A stretch of DNA of 64,000 bases from Streptomyces exfoliatus (GTDB lineage: Bacteria > Actinomycetota > Actinomycetes > Streptomycetales > Streptomycetaceae), in NCBI RefSeq assembly GCF_000725545.1, contig NZ_JNZP01000018.1, forward strand, positions 124,001-188,000, read 5' to 3'. The translations under genes were made by a program, and so were the position numbers. The notes under the pieces are model-generated. The model saw nothing but the letters and a program-made list of their open reading frames with translations. It had not been told where the DNA came from and ran no database searches. Below, piece after piece: positions 1-12,571 of this stretch (position 1 is the stretch's first letter; every line of letters begins with the position of its first letter).

Positions 1-3237
<3,237 letters not shown>

Positions 3238-3264
3238 CCGCAGGTCAGTTCGGATACGTCCGGG

Positions 3265-3289
3265 GTGGGACGGTTTTCCCCCGTCCCAC
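3265..3289 (+). terminator. Hairpin after treS
   Basis: A perfect 9-bp stem (GTGGGACGG with CCGTCCCAC) around a 7-base loop lies 27 bases after the treS stop. There is no U-tract, which is usual in Streptomyces. It suggests that pep2 has at least partly separate transcription. Confidence 0.6.
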
Positions 3290-3483
3290 TCTGGGCACTG
3301 TGACCCACACACGTTCATCGTCACGATTCAGGTCCATACGGGCCTTCTTGTCGGGCCCATACGGATCTTCCCCTTCCGACACGTCCCGCACATCCGGACA
3401 GTCCAAGCCGCCATCCGGGACACTCTGCGCATTTGAACGCATACGAAAGTCAACTGCGCGCCCCGGGGAAAGGACGCGATGCC

Positions 3484-4833
3484 ATGCCGGAGACCGCATC
3501 CACCACCCGGGCCCCGGACGCCCTCCTTCCGTCGCTCACCCCCTTGCTCCACGAATGGCTGCCCCGGCAGCGCTGGTTCGCGGGCAAGGGCCGCCGGGTC
3601 ACCGGATTCACGCTGGAAGCGGCCACCGAGCTGCTGCCCCTCGACGGCCCGGGCCCCGGCCTCCTCCATCTGCTCGTGCGGGTCGAACAGCCGAGCCGCC
3701 AGGCCGGCACACCCGCCGACTGCTATCAACTGCTCCTGGGCGTACGGACCCAGCTGCCGCCCCGCCTCGCCCCCGCCCTGATCGGGCGGATCCGGCAGGG
3801 ACCGCTCGCCGGACGGGCCGTGTACGAGGGGCTGCGCGACCCGCGGCTCGCCGGCCTCCTCTACGAGCGGCTGCGCACCCCGGGCCGGACCGGCCCCCTG
3901 CGCTTCCACGCGACGACGGCTCTGCCACCGGCCCTGGCCCCCCGGGTCCTGGACGCGGAGCAGTCCAACTCGTCTCTTGTGTACGGAGATTCGTTCATCC
4001 TGAAGATCTTCCGCCGGGTCAGCCCGGGGGCCAATCCGGACCTGGAGCTACCGCTCGCCCTCGCCGGGGCCGGCTGTGCGCGGGTCCCCGCCCCGGTCGC
4101 CTGGTTCGAGTCCGGGGCCGCGACCCTCGGTGTCCTCCAGCCCTATCTGCGGGGCTCCCGCGACGGCTGGCGGCTGGCGCTCGACGCGCTCGCCGACGGG
4201 CGCGAGTTCACCGCGGAGGCGCGCGATCTCGGCCGCGCCACGGCAGAGGTCCACCTCGCCCTCGCCGAGGCGCTGCCCACCCGGCGCCTCGACCTGGCCG
4301 AGACCGAGCAGCTGGCGGCCGCGATGGACCGGCGGCTGCACGCGGCCGCGCAGGCCGTGCCCGCGCTCCTTCCACACGTGCCGGGCCTGCGCGCGGTCTT
4401 CGCGGCGGCGAGCGGAGCGGCCGGTGGTAACGCGGTCCAGCGCATCCACGGCGATCTGCACCTGGGGCAGACCCTGCGGGGGTCCGACGGCGGCTGGGCC
4501 GTCATCGACTTCGAGGGCGAGCCGGCGAAGACGCTCGACGAACGGCGCAGCCCGCAGCCCACCGTCCGCGACGTGGCGGGGATGCTCCGCTCCTTCGACT
4601 ACGCGGCCCGCACCCACCGCCCGTGGAACGCCGACTGGGCGACGCGGTGCCGGGCGGCGTTCTGCACCGGCTACGCCGAGGCGGCCGGGGCCGATCCCCG
4701 TGCGGACCCGGCGCTCCTGCGGGCCTACGAGACCGACAAGGCGGTCTACGAGGTCGTGTACGAGGCCCGACACCGCCCGGACTGGCTCCCCGTCCCGATG
4801 TCCGCGATCGAACGTCTGGCCACCGCCCGATGA
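3484..4833 (+). CDS. pep2: Pep2 maltokinase
   Basis: Pep2 phosphorylates maltose with ATP to give maltose-1-phosphate, the GlgE donor. The 449-residue protein has an aminoglycoside-kinase-like fold. RQRWFAGKG near residue 30 is typical of the maltokinase N-terminal cap. The catalytic loop is RIHGDLHLGQTL and the metal-binding motif is VIDFEGEP. An in-frame ATG at 3433 exists, but 3484 is preferred: AAAGGA sits 9 bases upstream, and the family N-terminus begins just before the LLHEWLPRQRWFAGKG stretch. The gene lies between treS and glgB, so the full glucan pathway is co-oriented. Confidence 0.93.
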   Translation: MPETASTTRAPDALLPSLTPLLHEWLPRQRWFAGKGRRVTGFTLEAATELLPLDGPGPGLLHLLVRVEQPSRQAGTPADCYQLLLGVRTQLPPRLAPALIGRIRQGPLAGRAVYEGLRDPRLAGLLYERLRTPGRTGPLRFHATTALPPALAPRVLDAEQSNSSLVYGDSFILKIFRRVSPGANPDLELPLALAGAGCARVPAPVAWFESGAATLGVLQPYLRGSRDGWRLALDALADGREFTAEARDLGRATAEVHLALAEALPTRRLDLAETEQLAAAMDRRLHAAAQAVPALLPHVPGLRAVFAAASGAAGGNAVQRIHGDLHLGQTLRGSDGGWAVIDFEGEPAKTLDERRSPQPTVRDVAGMLRSFDYAARTHRPWNADWATRCRAAFCTGYAEAAGADPRADPALLRAYETDKAVYEVVYEARHRPDWLPVPMSAIERLATAR

Positions 4834-4878
4834 CCTGGCCGCCACCCGGCGAGCCGACGACCCACCCTCTCCGGCACC

Positions 4879-4905
4879 CCGTTCCCCGGCCGGTGCGGGG
4901 AACGG
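4879..4905 (+). terminator. Hairpin between pep2 and glgB
   Basis: A 9-bp perfect stem (CCGTTCCCC with GGGGAACGG) has a 9-base loop and lies 45 bases after the pep2 stop. It could be a weak terminator or an attenuator ahead of glgB. The rest of the 216-base gap shows no gene. Confidence 0.4.
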
Positions 4906-5049
4906 CGAACCCCCCGTTCGGACCAGTCCCCCGCCCCGCCCCGGCCGTCCCGCCTGCGGCAACCGCCACGCGCCCCGTTCGGCCGAGTGTCCCTCTCCCG
5001 CACCCCACCGTTGCGCATCCGTACCCCGTACCCCTTAGGAGGCACCCCG

Positions 5050-7305
5050 GTGACCGCCCGCCCCGCAGGCAAGACGGCCCGCAGCACCACCCCCGCCACG
5101 TCCCCCGCGCCCCGGAAGGCGCCACCGCTCGATCCGGGTGACCGGGGCCGGCTCCTCGCCGGGGAGCACCACGACCCGCACGGCGTGCTCGGCGCGCACC
5201 CGGTCCGCGGCGGGGTGGTGGTCCGGGTGCTGCGCCCGTGGGCGAAGGAGGTCACCGTCGTCACCAAGAGCGGGCGGATCCCGCTGCACGACGACGGCGA
5301 CGGCCTCTTCTCGGGGCTCCTGCCGCGGCTGCGCAAGGTGCCGCCGTACGAGCTGCGGGTCCGCTACGACGGGGACGAGCTCGCCGTCCACGACCCGTAC
5401 CGCTTCCTGCCGTCCCTCGGCGAGCTGGATCTGCACCTCATCGGCGAGGGCCGGCACGAGGAGCTGTGGACGGCGCTCGGCTCGCACCCCATGACCCACG
5501 GCGGCGTGGCCGGCACCCGCTTCGCGGTCTGGGCGCCGAACGCGCGCGGGGTGCGGGTCACCGGTGACTTCACGCACTGGGACGGCACGGGGCTTCCGAT
5601 GCGCTCGCTGGGTTCGACGGGCGTGTGGGAACTGTTCGTGCCGGGGATCGGCGAGGGCGCGGTCTACAAGTACGACATCACGCGCCCCGACGGTACGCAC
5701 ACCCTGCGCGCGGACCCGATGGCCCGCCGTACCGAGTGCCCGCCGAACACCGCGTCGATCGTCACGGCCTCGCACTACACCTGGGACGACCAGGAGTGGA
5801 TGGCTCGGCGCGGGGCGCGCCCTCACCACGAGGCGCCGCTCTCGGTCTACGAGGTCCACCTGCCGTCCTGGCGGCCCGGTCTGACGTATCGCCAGCTCGC
5901 CGAGCAGCTGCCCGCGTACGTCCGCGATCTCGGCTTCACGCACGTGGAGCTGATGCCGGTCACCGAGCACCCCTTCGGCGGCTCGTGGGGCTACCAGGTC
6001 ACCGGCTTCTACGCGCCGACGGCCCGCATGGGCACCCCCGACGACTTCAGGTTCCTGGTCGACTCGCTGCACCGGGCGGGGATCGGGGTCCTGATGGACT
6101 GGGTGCCCGCGCACTTCCCGAAGGACGACTGGGCGCTCGCGGAGTTCGACGGGCGTCCGCTGTACGAGCACGAGGACCCGCGCCGCTCGCACCACCCCGA
6201 CTGGGGCACCCTGGAGTTCGACTACGGCCGCAAGGAGGTGCGGAACTTCCTGGTGGCGAACGCCGTGTACTGGTGCCAGGAGTTCCACATCGACGGTCTG
6301 CGGGTCGACGCGGTGGCCTCGATGCTCTATCTCGACTACTCGCGGGAGCACGGCGAGTGGCTGCCGAACGAGCACGGCGGCCGGGAGAACCTGGACGCGG
6401 TGGCGTTCCTCCAGGAGATGAACGCCACCGTGTACCGGCGCTGCCCGGGGATCGTGACCTTCGCGGAGGAGTCCACGGCCTGGGACGGGGTGACGCGGGC
6501 GACGGACCAGGTGGGGCCCGGCGGCTTCGGCGGTCTCGGCTTCGGCATGAAGTGGAACATGGGCTGGATGCACGACTCCCTGGAGTACGTCCAGAAGGAG
6601 CCGGTGCACCGCAAGTACCACCACCACGAGATGACCTTCTCGATGGTGTACGCGTACAGCGAGAACTACATCCTGCCGATCTCCCACGACGAGGTCGTGC
6701 ACGGCAAGCGGTCCCTGGTGTCGAAGATGCCGGGCGACTGGTGGCAGCAGCGCGCCAACCACCGCGCCTACCTGGGCTTCATGTGGGCCCATCCCGGCAA
6801 GCAACTGCTCTACATGGGCCAGGAGTTCGCACAGGGCGGGGAGTGGTCGGCGGACCACGGGCCGGACTGGTGGCTGCTCGACCCGGCGTACGGGGCGGAG
6901 GCCGACCACCGGGGCGTGCGGGATCTCGTGCGCGACCTGAACACGGTCTACGCGGCGACGCCCTCGCTCTGGGAGCGGGACACCTCCCCCGAGGGCTTCC
7001 AGTGGGTCGTCGGGGACGCGGCCGAGGACAACGTCTTCGCCTTCCTGCGCTTCGACGCGTTCGGCTCGCCGCTGCTCGCCGTCTGCAACTTCTCCCCCGT
7101 CGTCCGGCACGACTACCGGCTCGGCGTGCCGGACGAGGTGGTCGCCTGGGCGGAGGTCCTGAACACGGACGCCGGCCGGTACGGCGGCGGGGACGTGGTG
7201 GCACGTGATCCGCTGAAGACGGAGTCGGTGCCGCACCACGGGCGTGCGGCGAGCGTCCGGATGACGCTGCCGCCGCTCGCGACGGTCTGGCTGCGGCCGG
7301 CCTGA
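5050..7305 (+). CDS. glgB: GlgB 1,4-alpha-glucan branching enzyme
   Basis: GlgB introduces alpha-1,6 branches into the linear glucan made by GlgE. The 751-residue protein has a first beta domain (around residues 30-130), a CBM48 module ([19 protein letters not shown]), a GH13 subfamily 9 catalytic barrel and a C-terminal beta domain. The nucleophile Asp is in [18 protein letters not shown], the acid/base Glu in TFAEESTAW, and the His-Asp in [12 protein letters not shown]. The GTG at 5050 is chosen because AGGAGG lies 7 bases upstream (5037-5042); the longer frame from 4987 lacks such a site. It is last in the glgE-treS-pep2-glgB cluster. Confidence 0.95.
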   Translation: MTARPAGKTARSTTPATSPAPRKAPPLDPGDRGRLLAGEHHDPHGVLGAHPVRGGVVVRVLRPWAKEVTVVTKSGRIPLHDDGDGLFSGLLPRLRKVPPYELRVRYDGDELAVHDPYRFLPSLGELDLHLIGEGRHEELWTALGSHPMTHGGVAGTRFAVWAPNARGVRVTGDFTHWDGTGLPMRSLGSTGVWELFVPGIGEGAVYKYDITRPDGTHTLRADPMARRTECPPNTASIVTASHYTWDDQEWMARRGARPHHEAPLSVYEVHLPSWRPGLTYRQLAEQLPAYVRDLGFTHVELMPVTEHPFGGSWGYQVTGFYAPTARMGTPDDFRFLVDSLHRAGIGVLMDWVPAHFPKDDWALAEFDGRPLYEHEDPRRSHHPDWGTLEFDYGRKEVRNFLVANAVYWCQEFHIDGLRVDAVASMLYLDYSREHGEWLPNEHGGRENLDAVAFLQEMNATVYRRCPGIVTFAEESTAWDGVTRATDQVGPGGFGGLGFGMKWNMGWMHDSLEYVQKEPVHRKYHHHEMTFSMVYAYSENYILPISHDEVVHGKRSLVSKMPGDWWQQRANHRAYLGFMWAHPGKQLLYMGQEFAQGGEWSADHGPDWWLLDPAYGAEADHRGVRDLVRDLNTVYAATPSLWERDTSPEGFQWVVGDAAEDNVFAFLRFDAFGSPLLAVCNFSPVVRHDYRLGVPDEVVAWAEVLNTDAGRYGGGDVVARDPLKTESVPHHGRAASVRMTLPPLATVWLRPA

Positions 7306-7337
7306 GCCGGGCGTCCGCGCCGCCGGACGCCTCGCCA

Positions 7338-7372
7338 CCGGATGCCTCCGCCCTCGGGCGGAGGCATCCGGG
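7338..7372. terminator. Bidirectional terminator between glgB and helR
   Basis: A 15-bp perfect stem beginning CCGGATGCC around a CTCG loop is followed by a short T run (TTT at 7373-7375). It sits between the convergent glgB and helR stops and can serve both. Confidence 0.85.
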
Positions 7373-7375
7373 TTT

Positions 7376-9619
7376 CTAGGCGCGGGCCGCCGCGCGGATG
7401 ATCCCGAGCCGCTGGGTCGCCCGGGTCAGCGCCACGTACAGGTCGTTGGTCCCGTGCGCGGCCCCGGCCACGATGCCCTCCGGGTCGACGACCAGGACCG
7501 TGTCGAACTCCAGGCCCTTCGCCTGCCGGGGGTCGAGCAGGACCACCGGCCGGGTGAGGTCGGGCGCCGGACCGTACGCGGCGTCCGGCAGGGCGGCGAC
7601 CAGGCCGGGAAGCAGCTCCGGCGGGGCGATCACGGCGGTCCTGCCCTCGTCGCGCGGCGCGGCGGCCACCGCGTCGGCGGCCTCCTTGACCGGGTCGTCG
7701 ACCGTACGGTCCCAGGGCTCCACCCCGGTGGACCGTACCGAGCTCGGCGGCTCGAAGCCCGGGTCGTCGGCCCGCCGCACCTCGGCCGCGACGGCCATGA
7801 TCTCGGTCGGCGTGCGGTAGTTGACCCCGAGCCTGACGAGCTCCCAGCGGTCGTCCACGTACGGGGCGAGGATCCGCTCCCAGGCGCCGACGCCCGCCGG
7901 GTCGCCGGTCTGGGCCGGGTCGCCGACCAGGGTCATCGAGCGGTTCGGGCTGCGGCGCATGAGCAGCCGCCAGGTCATCGCGGAGAGTTCCTGGGCCTCG
8001 TCGACGATGATGTGCCCGAAGGCCCAGGTGCGGTCGGCGGCGGCCCGTTCCGCGGCGGTCCTGTGGTCGGCCTCCTCGTGCCGCTCGGCGAAGCGTTCGG
8101 CGTCGATGATGTCGTGGGCGGAGAGAACCTCGGAGGCGTCCTTGTCCTGCTCCTCCTTGTCCTCGAACTCGTAGGTGCGCGAGGCGTAGGAGACGTCGAG
8201 GACGCCCTGCGCGTACTGGATCTGCTTCTGCCGTTCGGCCTCCTCGGCGGCGCGGGCGGCCGAGTCGTCCGCGCCGAGGAGCTCGGCGGCCTCGTCGAGC
8301 AGCGGCACGTCGGCGGGGGTCCAGGGTCCGTGCCCGCGCCGGATCGCGGCGGCGTCCGCGTCGGGCAGGTGGGTGGGCTCGGTCAGGTAGTCCGCGAGGA
8401 AGTCCTGCGGGGTGAGATCCGGCCAGAGGGTGTCGATCGCCGCGTGGACGTCGGGGTTGGCGGCGACGCCCTTGGCGAGCAGCGCGATGTCGTCGGGGCC
8501 GAGGAAGTTGGGGCCGCCGTAGGGGTCGGCGCCGATGCGGTCGGCGAGCTGTTCGGCGAGCGCGTCCAGGATCCGGAAGACGAAGTAGGGGCGGGCCAGG
8601 TTGTGAGGGAGGGCCGTCTCGCGGGCCTTGTGGCGGGCCTCCAGGGCCATGTCCCAGTCGATGACCAGGTCGCCGTCCTCGTGCGGGACGATCAGCGGCT
8701 CGCCGCGCTCGGGGACCTGCTGACGGTCCCGTACGGCCGCGGCGAGCGCCTCCGCCATGGCGGCGGAGCCCTTGACGGCGGCGGCGCGGGGGGTGTCGGT
8801 GCCGGTGGCGCGGACGCCGGGGAACAGTTCGGCGGGGGTGGCGAGGAGGACGCCGGTCTCGCCGAGGGAGGGCAGGACGTTGCCGATGTAGCCGAGGAAC
8901 GCGGGGTTGGGGCCGACGATGAGCACGGCCCGCTTCGCGAGCTGCTCGCGGTGCGCGTAGAGGAGGTACGCGGCCCGGTGCAGGGCGACCGCCGTCTTGC
9001 CGGTGCCGGGGCCGCCCTCGACGACGAGGACCCCTCGGTGCGGGGAGCGGATGATGGCGTCCTGCTCGGCCTGGATGGTCTGCACGATGTCGTGCATCCG
9101 CCCGGTGCGGGCGGCGTCGAGCGCGGCGAGCAGCACCTCGTCGGCGTCACGGCTCTCGTGTCCGGTGCGGGTGGCGTCGCCGAGGTCGAGCACCTCGTCG
9201 TGGAGCGCGGTGACCGTGCGGCCGAGGGTGCTGATGTGCCGGCGGCGGGAGAGCCCCATCGGCTCGTATCCGGTGGCGAGGTAGAAGGGGCGGGCGATCT
9301 CGGCGCGCCAGTCGACGACGAGCGGGGTGCGGTTCGGGTCGTCCTCGCGGATGCCGAGCCGGCCGATGTGGTGGTCGCGCCCGTCCTTGAAGACGAGACG
9401 CCCGAAACAGAGCCCGCTCTCCCCCGCGTTGAACGCGGCGAGCAGCCCCGACTGCTCGGCGACCATGACGTCCCGTTCGAGCCGGCCCTGGTTGCTGCCG
9501 ACCCCCGGGGTGCGCAGGGCCCGCCCCACGGCGGCCTCGGCCTCGGCCCTCAGGTCGTCGAGTCGTGAGTAGAGATCGGTGATGAATTGCTGCTCGTTCC
9601 GAAATTCCTCGGTTGACAA
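7376..9619 (-). CDS. helR: HelR-type RNA polymerase recycling ATPase (HelD/UvrD-like helicase)
   Basis: HelR is a superfamily 1 ATPase that dislodges stalled or rifamycin-bound RNA polymerase. In Streptomyces, HelR is known to give rifamycin tolerance. The 747-residue protein has a coiled-coil N-terminus (residues 1-60), Walker A EGGPGTGKTAVALHR near residue 190, a HelD-specific insertion, Walker B VDEAQELS, and a C-terminal motif block with VALTRATQRLG. The start is TTG, with GGGAG about 7 bases upstream; no ATG or GTG fits as well. Strong hairpins separate the gene from both neighbours, so it is probably monocistronic. I cannot see the rifamycin-associated promoter element. A plain HelD is the alternative identity. 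Confidence 0.85.
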   Translation of the reverse strand: MSTEEFRNEQQFITDLYSRLDDLRAEAEAAVGRALRTPGVGSNQGRLERDVMVAEQSGLLAAFNAGESGLCFGRLVFKDGRDHHIGRLGIREDDPNRTPLVVDWRAEIARPFYLATGYEPMGLSRRRHISTLGRTVTALHDEVLDLGDATRTGHESRDADEVLLAALDAARTGRMHDIVQTIQAEQDAIIRSPHRGVLVVEGGPGTGKTAVALHRAAYLLYAHREQLAKRAVLIVGPNPAFLGYIGNVLPSLGETGVLLATPAELFPGVRATGTDTPRAAAVKGSAAMAEALAAAVRDRQQVPERGEPLIVPHEDGDLVIDWDMALEARHKARETALPHNLARPYFVFRILDALAEQLADRIGADPYGGPNFLGPDDIALLAKGVAANPDVHAAIDTLWPDLTPQDFLADYLTEPTHLPDADAAAIRRGHGPWTPADVPLLDEAAELLGADDSAARAAEEAERQKQIQYAQGVLDVSYASRTYEFEDKEEQDKDASEVLSAHDIIDAERFAERHEEADHRTAAERAAADRTWAFGHIIVDEAQELSAMTWRLLMRRSPNRSMTLVGDPAQTGDPAGVGAWERILAPYVDDRWELVRLGVNYRTPTEIMAVAAEVRRADDPGFEPPSSVRSTGVEPWDRTVDDPVKEAADAVAAAPRDEGRTAVIAPPELLPGLVAALPDAAYGPAPDLTRPVVLLDPRQAKGLEFDTVLVVDPEGIVAGAAHGTNDLYVALTRATQRLGIIRAAARA

Positions 9620-9661
9620 TTCGACTCCCGGCGCGATACAGTGCGTTTATTGAACTTCTCT

Positions 9662-9684
9662 GTGTCCGTGCTGATTCCGGACAC
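9662..9684. promoter_or_regulatory. Inverted repeat in the helR leader
   Basis: GTGTCCG and CGGACAC are perfect 7-base arms with a 9-base spacer, 43 bases upstream of the helR TTG in an unusually AT-rich stretch. It could be an operator or a leader hairpin for helR. Confidence 0.4.
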
Positions 9685-9707
9685 GGAATCCATCAATATA
9701 CGCGATG

Positions 9708-9742
9708 AAATACCCCGACTGTCAATTCTAGTCGGGGTATTT
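9708..9742. terminator. Terminator after the lipoprotein gene
   Basis: A perfect 13-bp stem (AAATACCCCGACT and its complement) with a 9-base loop has A and T runs on both outer sides. It looks like a true intrinsic terminator working in both directions, insulating helR from the genes upstream on the minus strand. Confidence 0.85.
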
Positions 9743-9762
9743 CCGTATGCCCTGCCGGAGCG

Positions 9763-10191
9763 CTAGGCGCAGATGTGCTTGGGGGCGGTGGCGCCGGGCC
9801 TGGCACGGAACCGCACCTCGTGCCCGGCGTCGTCGGTGAAGACGGCCTCCGTCGCGGACTTCAGGGTCATCGTGCCCCGCTGGTAGGGGTTGCCCCACCC
9901 GTCGGGCGGGTTCCCCGAGCCGTCGGAGAGCGGGGTCTCCGCCTCGAAGTACGTCGAGCCGATGCGGGCCTCGTCGATTCCGCAGTGGGTGTAGAGATCG
10001 AAGAGCATCGTCCGGACGGCGGGTGTCGCCCGGTCGGACGGTGCCGTCGGCGCGGCCGGTGCGGCCGATGTCGCGCGGACGGGCGGGGTCGCGCGGACGG
10101 CCTCCGTACCCCGGCCGGTCGTGGCACAGCCCGTGAGGACCCCGGCGGCCAGTGCGAAGGCGAGGACGACGTGCCCGGTTCTCCGTGTCAT
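9763..10191 (-). CDS. Putative lipoprotein of unknown function
   Basis: This 142-residue protein has a lipoprotein signal: basic MTRRTGH, a hydrophobic stretch and lipobox VLTGC with Cys22. It should be anchored on the outer face of the membrane. An Ala/Pro/Thr-rich spacer (residues 25-60) follows, then a small globular domain containing FDLYTHCGIDEARIGSTYFEA and GWGNPYQRGTMTL, with Cys residues at both ends that could form a disulfide. I do not recognise the domain. The gene is downstream of the merR-trxA pair on the same strand, 58 bases away, and may be cotranscribed with it. Confidence 0.75.
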   Translation of the reverse strand: MTRRTGHVVLAFALAAGVLTGCATTGRGTEAVRATPPVRATSAAPAAPTAPSDRATPAVRTMLFDLYTHCGIDEARIGSTYFEAETPLSDGSGNPPDGWGNPYQRGTMTLKSATEAVFTDDAGHEVRFRARPGATAPKHICA

Positions 10192-10249
10192 GGCCCTTCG
10201 ACGCTCCGCCCGTGCCGTCGGTTCCCCGCCTCACGGCCGGGCGCCCGGA

Positions 10250-10600
10250 TCACCCGCCGAGCACGTCCTCCAGCTCCTCCAGGAGCCGGCGCTTCGGGCG
10301 GGCGCCCACGAGGGACTTCACCGGCTCGCCCGCCCTGAACACCATGAGCGTCGGGGTCGCGAGCACCCCGTACCGCAGGGTGGTCTCCGGGTTCCGGTCC
10401 ACGTCGATCTCGACGATCCGGAGCCGTCCCGCCTGCTCCGCGGCGAGCGCCCGGAGCACCGGCTTCAGCTGCCGGCACGGCCCGCACCACTCCGCGGTGA
10501 ACTGCACCAGGACGGGCGGCCCCGCGCCGAGCACCTCCGTCCCGAAGTCCGCGTCCGTGACCTCGGTCACCGCTGGCGTGTGTGTCGTCATCTCCGTCAT
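10250..10600 (-). CDS. trxA: Thioredoxin
   Basis: This is a small thiol-disulfide oxidoreductase of 116 residues with one thioredoxin fold. The active site is TAEWCGPCRQL (Cys39, Cys42 from the chosen start), and the cis-Pro loop is GVLATPTLMVF. The first ATG overlaps the merR stop (ATGA at 10597-10600). A second ATG three codons in has better spacing to GGAGG and could be the real start. The coupling to a MerR regulator suggests a thiol or metal stress response. Which of the several Streptomyces thioredoxins this represents is uncertain. Confidence 0.9.
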   Translation of the reverse strand: MTEMTTHTPAVTEVTDADFGTEVLGAGPPVLVQFTAEWCGPCRQLKPVLRALAAEQAGRLRIVEIDVDRNPETTLRYGVLATPTLMVFRAGEPVKSLVGARPKRRLLEELEDVLGG

Positions 10601-11013
10601 CCCTCCCGCTCCGTGTCCCACTCCGTACCGAGTTCGCACCGGGGCTCGGGGCCGTGCGGCAGCTCCGCCTCGGCCCGCAGCAGCTCGGCGCCCACCTGGG
10701 CGCGTACCGCCTGGAGCCGGTCGATCAGTCCGTCGAGTTCGGCGACCTTCCGCCGGTAGACGGCGATCGACGCGGGACAGGAGTCTCCCGCCGGGTGCCC
10801 GGCGCGCAGGCAGTCGACGAACGGCCGTGTCTCCTCCAGATCGAACCCGAAGTCCTGGAGGGTCCTGATCTGCTGGAGGAGCCGCAGGTCGTCCTCGTCG
10901 TACGTGCGGTACCCCTGCTCCGTACGCCGGGCGGTCAGGAGACCACGGGACTCGTAGTACCGCAGGGTCCGTGTGGTGGTCCCGACCCGCTCGGCCAGCT
11001 CTCCGATGCGCAT
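10597..11013 (-). CDS. MerR-family transcriptional regulator
   Basis: The 138-residue regulator has an N-terminal winged helix-turn-helix (MRIGELAERVGTTTRTLRYYESRGLL), the second-wing motif GYRTYDEDDLRLLQQIRTL and a dimerising coiled coil. The frame is open to 11046, but 11013 is preferred because MerR proteins begin at RIGELA, and a palindrome that fits a MerR operator lies just upstream. The effector loop contains Cys residues (FVDCLRAGHPAGDSCPAS), so a thiol-reactive or metal signal is plausible. It probably controls itself and the overlapping thioredoxin gene. Confidence 0.88.
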   Translation of the reverse strand: MRIGELAERVGTTTRTLRYYESRGLLTARRTEQGYRTYDEDDLRLLQQIRTLQDFGFDLEETRPFVDCLRAGHPAGDSCPASIAVYRRKVAELDGLIDRLQAVRAQVGAELLRAEAELPHGPEPRCELGTEWDTEREG

Positions 11014-11028
11014 GTCCCCGACCGTAAG

Positions 11029-11048
11029 CCTTGACGCCGACGTCAAGG
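11029..11048 (-). promoter_or_regulatory. Putative MerR operator and promoter
   Basis: CCTTGACG and CGTCAAGG form perfect 8-base arms with a 4-base centre. On the minus strand the first arm contains a TTGACG -35-like hexamer. It lies 16 bases upstream of the merR ATG, as expected for autoregulation. Confidence 0.6.
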
Positions 11049-11082
11049 CAAGGCGTCGGGGGCGCGGGTCAGGTGCGCGGGG

Positions 11083-11607
11083 TCAGCCGCGTTCGGCCGG
11101 CAGCAGGGGTTTGCGTACCACCGGGGACGACAGGACGATCGAGGTCGTGGTCCTGCCGAGCGCCGAGGTCTGTTCCAGGATCTCCTCGAGGTGGACGGTG
11201 TCGGTGACGGCGACCTTGAGGATCCAGCAGTCCTCGCCCACCACGTGGTGGACCTCCAGGATCTCGGGGCGCGCGGTCAGCTCCAGGGTCCGCGGGTGCT
11301 TCAGGGTGTAGCCGCCGTGCGGGTTCACCCTGATGAAGGCCTGGATGCCGTAGCCGAGCCGGGCCGGGGAGACATGGGCGCCGTAGCCGGTGACGGCGCC
11401 GCTCGCCTCCAGGCGGCGGACCCGCTCCGTGACGGCCGCGGGGCTGAGCCGGACGCGGCGGCCCAGCTCGCTGAGCTTGATGCGGCCGTCGCTCTGCAGG
11501 AGGTCCAGGATCTGCCGGTCGACCGGGTCGAAAGCGGCGCCCGACGTTTCGACGGTGGCGGGGCGCGCAGGCCGTGGTTCTTTCGGCGCGGCGGCCAGGA
11601 CTCCCAT
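11083..11607 (-). CDS. Lrp/AsnC-family transcriptional regulator
   Basis: This 174-residue feast/famine regulator has a helix-turn-helix (DRQILDLLQSDGRIKLSELGRRVRLSPAAVTERVRRLEASG, residues 29-69) and a C-terminal RAM/AsnC ligand domain (AFIRVNP...HHVVGEDCWILKVAV). The ATG at 11607 is chosen over the longer frame because GGGGGAG lies 3 bases upstream and a 28-residue Lrp extension is unusual. It is divergent from the reductase gene at 11675 with only 67 bases between, so it probably controls that gene and itself. Confidence 0.88.
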   Translation of the reverse strand: MGVLAAAPKEPRPARPATVETSGAAFDPVDRQILDLLQSDGRIKLSELGRRVRLSPAAVTERVRRLEASGAVTGYGAHVSPARLGYGIQAFIRVNPHGGYTLKHPRTLELTARPEILEVHHVVGEDCWILKVAVTDTVHLEEILEQTSALGRTTTSIVLSSPVVRKPLLPAERG

Positions 11608-11674
11608 TTCTCCCCCTTCAGACGGCGACGGATCAACGTAACACTTGTGCGGTGAGACAAGGGAGTTGGAATTG

Positions 11675-12571
11675 ATGGACGTTCTGGTCATCGGCGGTAA
11701 TCGCTATTTCGGAAAGCGGCTGATCGCCCTGCTGCGGGAATCCGGGCACCGGGTCACGCTCCTCAACCGGGGTTCTTCCGGCGCCCCCGAGGGAATCGGG
11801 CATCTCGTCGCCGACCGCGACGACGAGGCCGCCCTGGAATCCGTTCTGGCGGGCCGTTCCTTCGACGTCGTCGTGGACCAGGTCTGCTACACGCCGCGCC
11901 AGGCCGAGATCGCCCTGCGCGTCTTCGGCCCGCGCACCGGACGCTATGTGATGACGTCGACCGTGGAGGTCTACGGGTACGAGGACTCGGCCGCGCCGCT
12001 CGCCGAGGACGCCCTCGACCTGGACGCGGTCACCGTCGACACCGGTCTCGCCTGGGAGGACCCGGAGTTCCGCGAGGCGCACTACGGGGAGGGCAAGCGG
12101 CAGGCGGAGGCGGTCTTCGCGGCGGGTGCGCCCTTCGCCTGGACCTCGGTGCGGGTGGCCCATGTGCTGGGCGGCGCCGACGACTTCACCGGCCGGCTCG
12201 ACCACTACGTGCGGCGCATCCGGGCCGGGGAGCCGATCGCCGTCCCGGCGGTGAACCGTCCGGCGACCTACGTGTACGTGGAGGAGATCGCCGCCTTCCT
12301 CGCCTGGGCCGTCGGGGCCGACTTCACCGGCCCGGTGAACGCCCACTCCCACGGCCCGCTCACCACCGCCGACCTGTGCGCGGCGGTCGAGAAGAGGACC
12401 GGCGGCCGGACGGTCTTCCAGGAGGTGGAGGTCGGCGAGGTGTCGCCGTTCTCCTTCGCCCGCTCGTACGGGATGGACAACGCCCGTGCGACCAGCCTCG
12501 GTTACTCCTTCTCGCACTCCTCCGAGTGGCTGGCGCGGGCCGTGGCCGAGACGGTCGGGGAGGTGCGCTGA
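11675..12571 (+). CDS. NAD-dependent epimerase/dehydratase-family reductase
   Basis: This 298-residue short-chain (extended) reductase has a Rossmann fold. The glycine motif MDVLVIGGNRYFGKRL is of the atypical GGNRYFG type found in isoflavone-reductase-like and NAD-epimerase proteins. The canonical YxxxK is replaced by HYGEGKRQAE. The substrate cannot be told. The ATG at 11675 has GGGAG 9 bases upstream. The stop overlaps the ATG of the aldo/keto reductase (TGATG), so the two form an operon divergent from an Lrp regulator. Confidence 0.8.
   Translation: MDVLVIGGNRYFGKRLIALLRESGHRVTLLNRGSSGAPEGIGHLVADRDDEAALESVLAGRSFDVVVDQVCYTPRQAEIALRVFGPRTGRYVMTSTVEVYGYEDSAAPLAEDALDLDAVTVDTGLAWEDPEFREAHYGEGKRQAEAVFAAGAPFAWTSVRVAHVLGGADDFTGRLDHYVRRIRAGEPIAVPAVNRPATYVYVEEIAAFLAWAVGADFTGPVNAHSHGPLTTADLCAAVEKRTGGRTVFQEVEVGEVSPFSFARSYGMDNARATSLGYSFSHSSEWLARAVAETVGEVR

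Noticed and set aside
9620..9707. Rifamycin-associated element before helR
   Set aside because: I could not find a sequence I recognise as that element; the repeat seen there is shorter and different.
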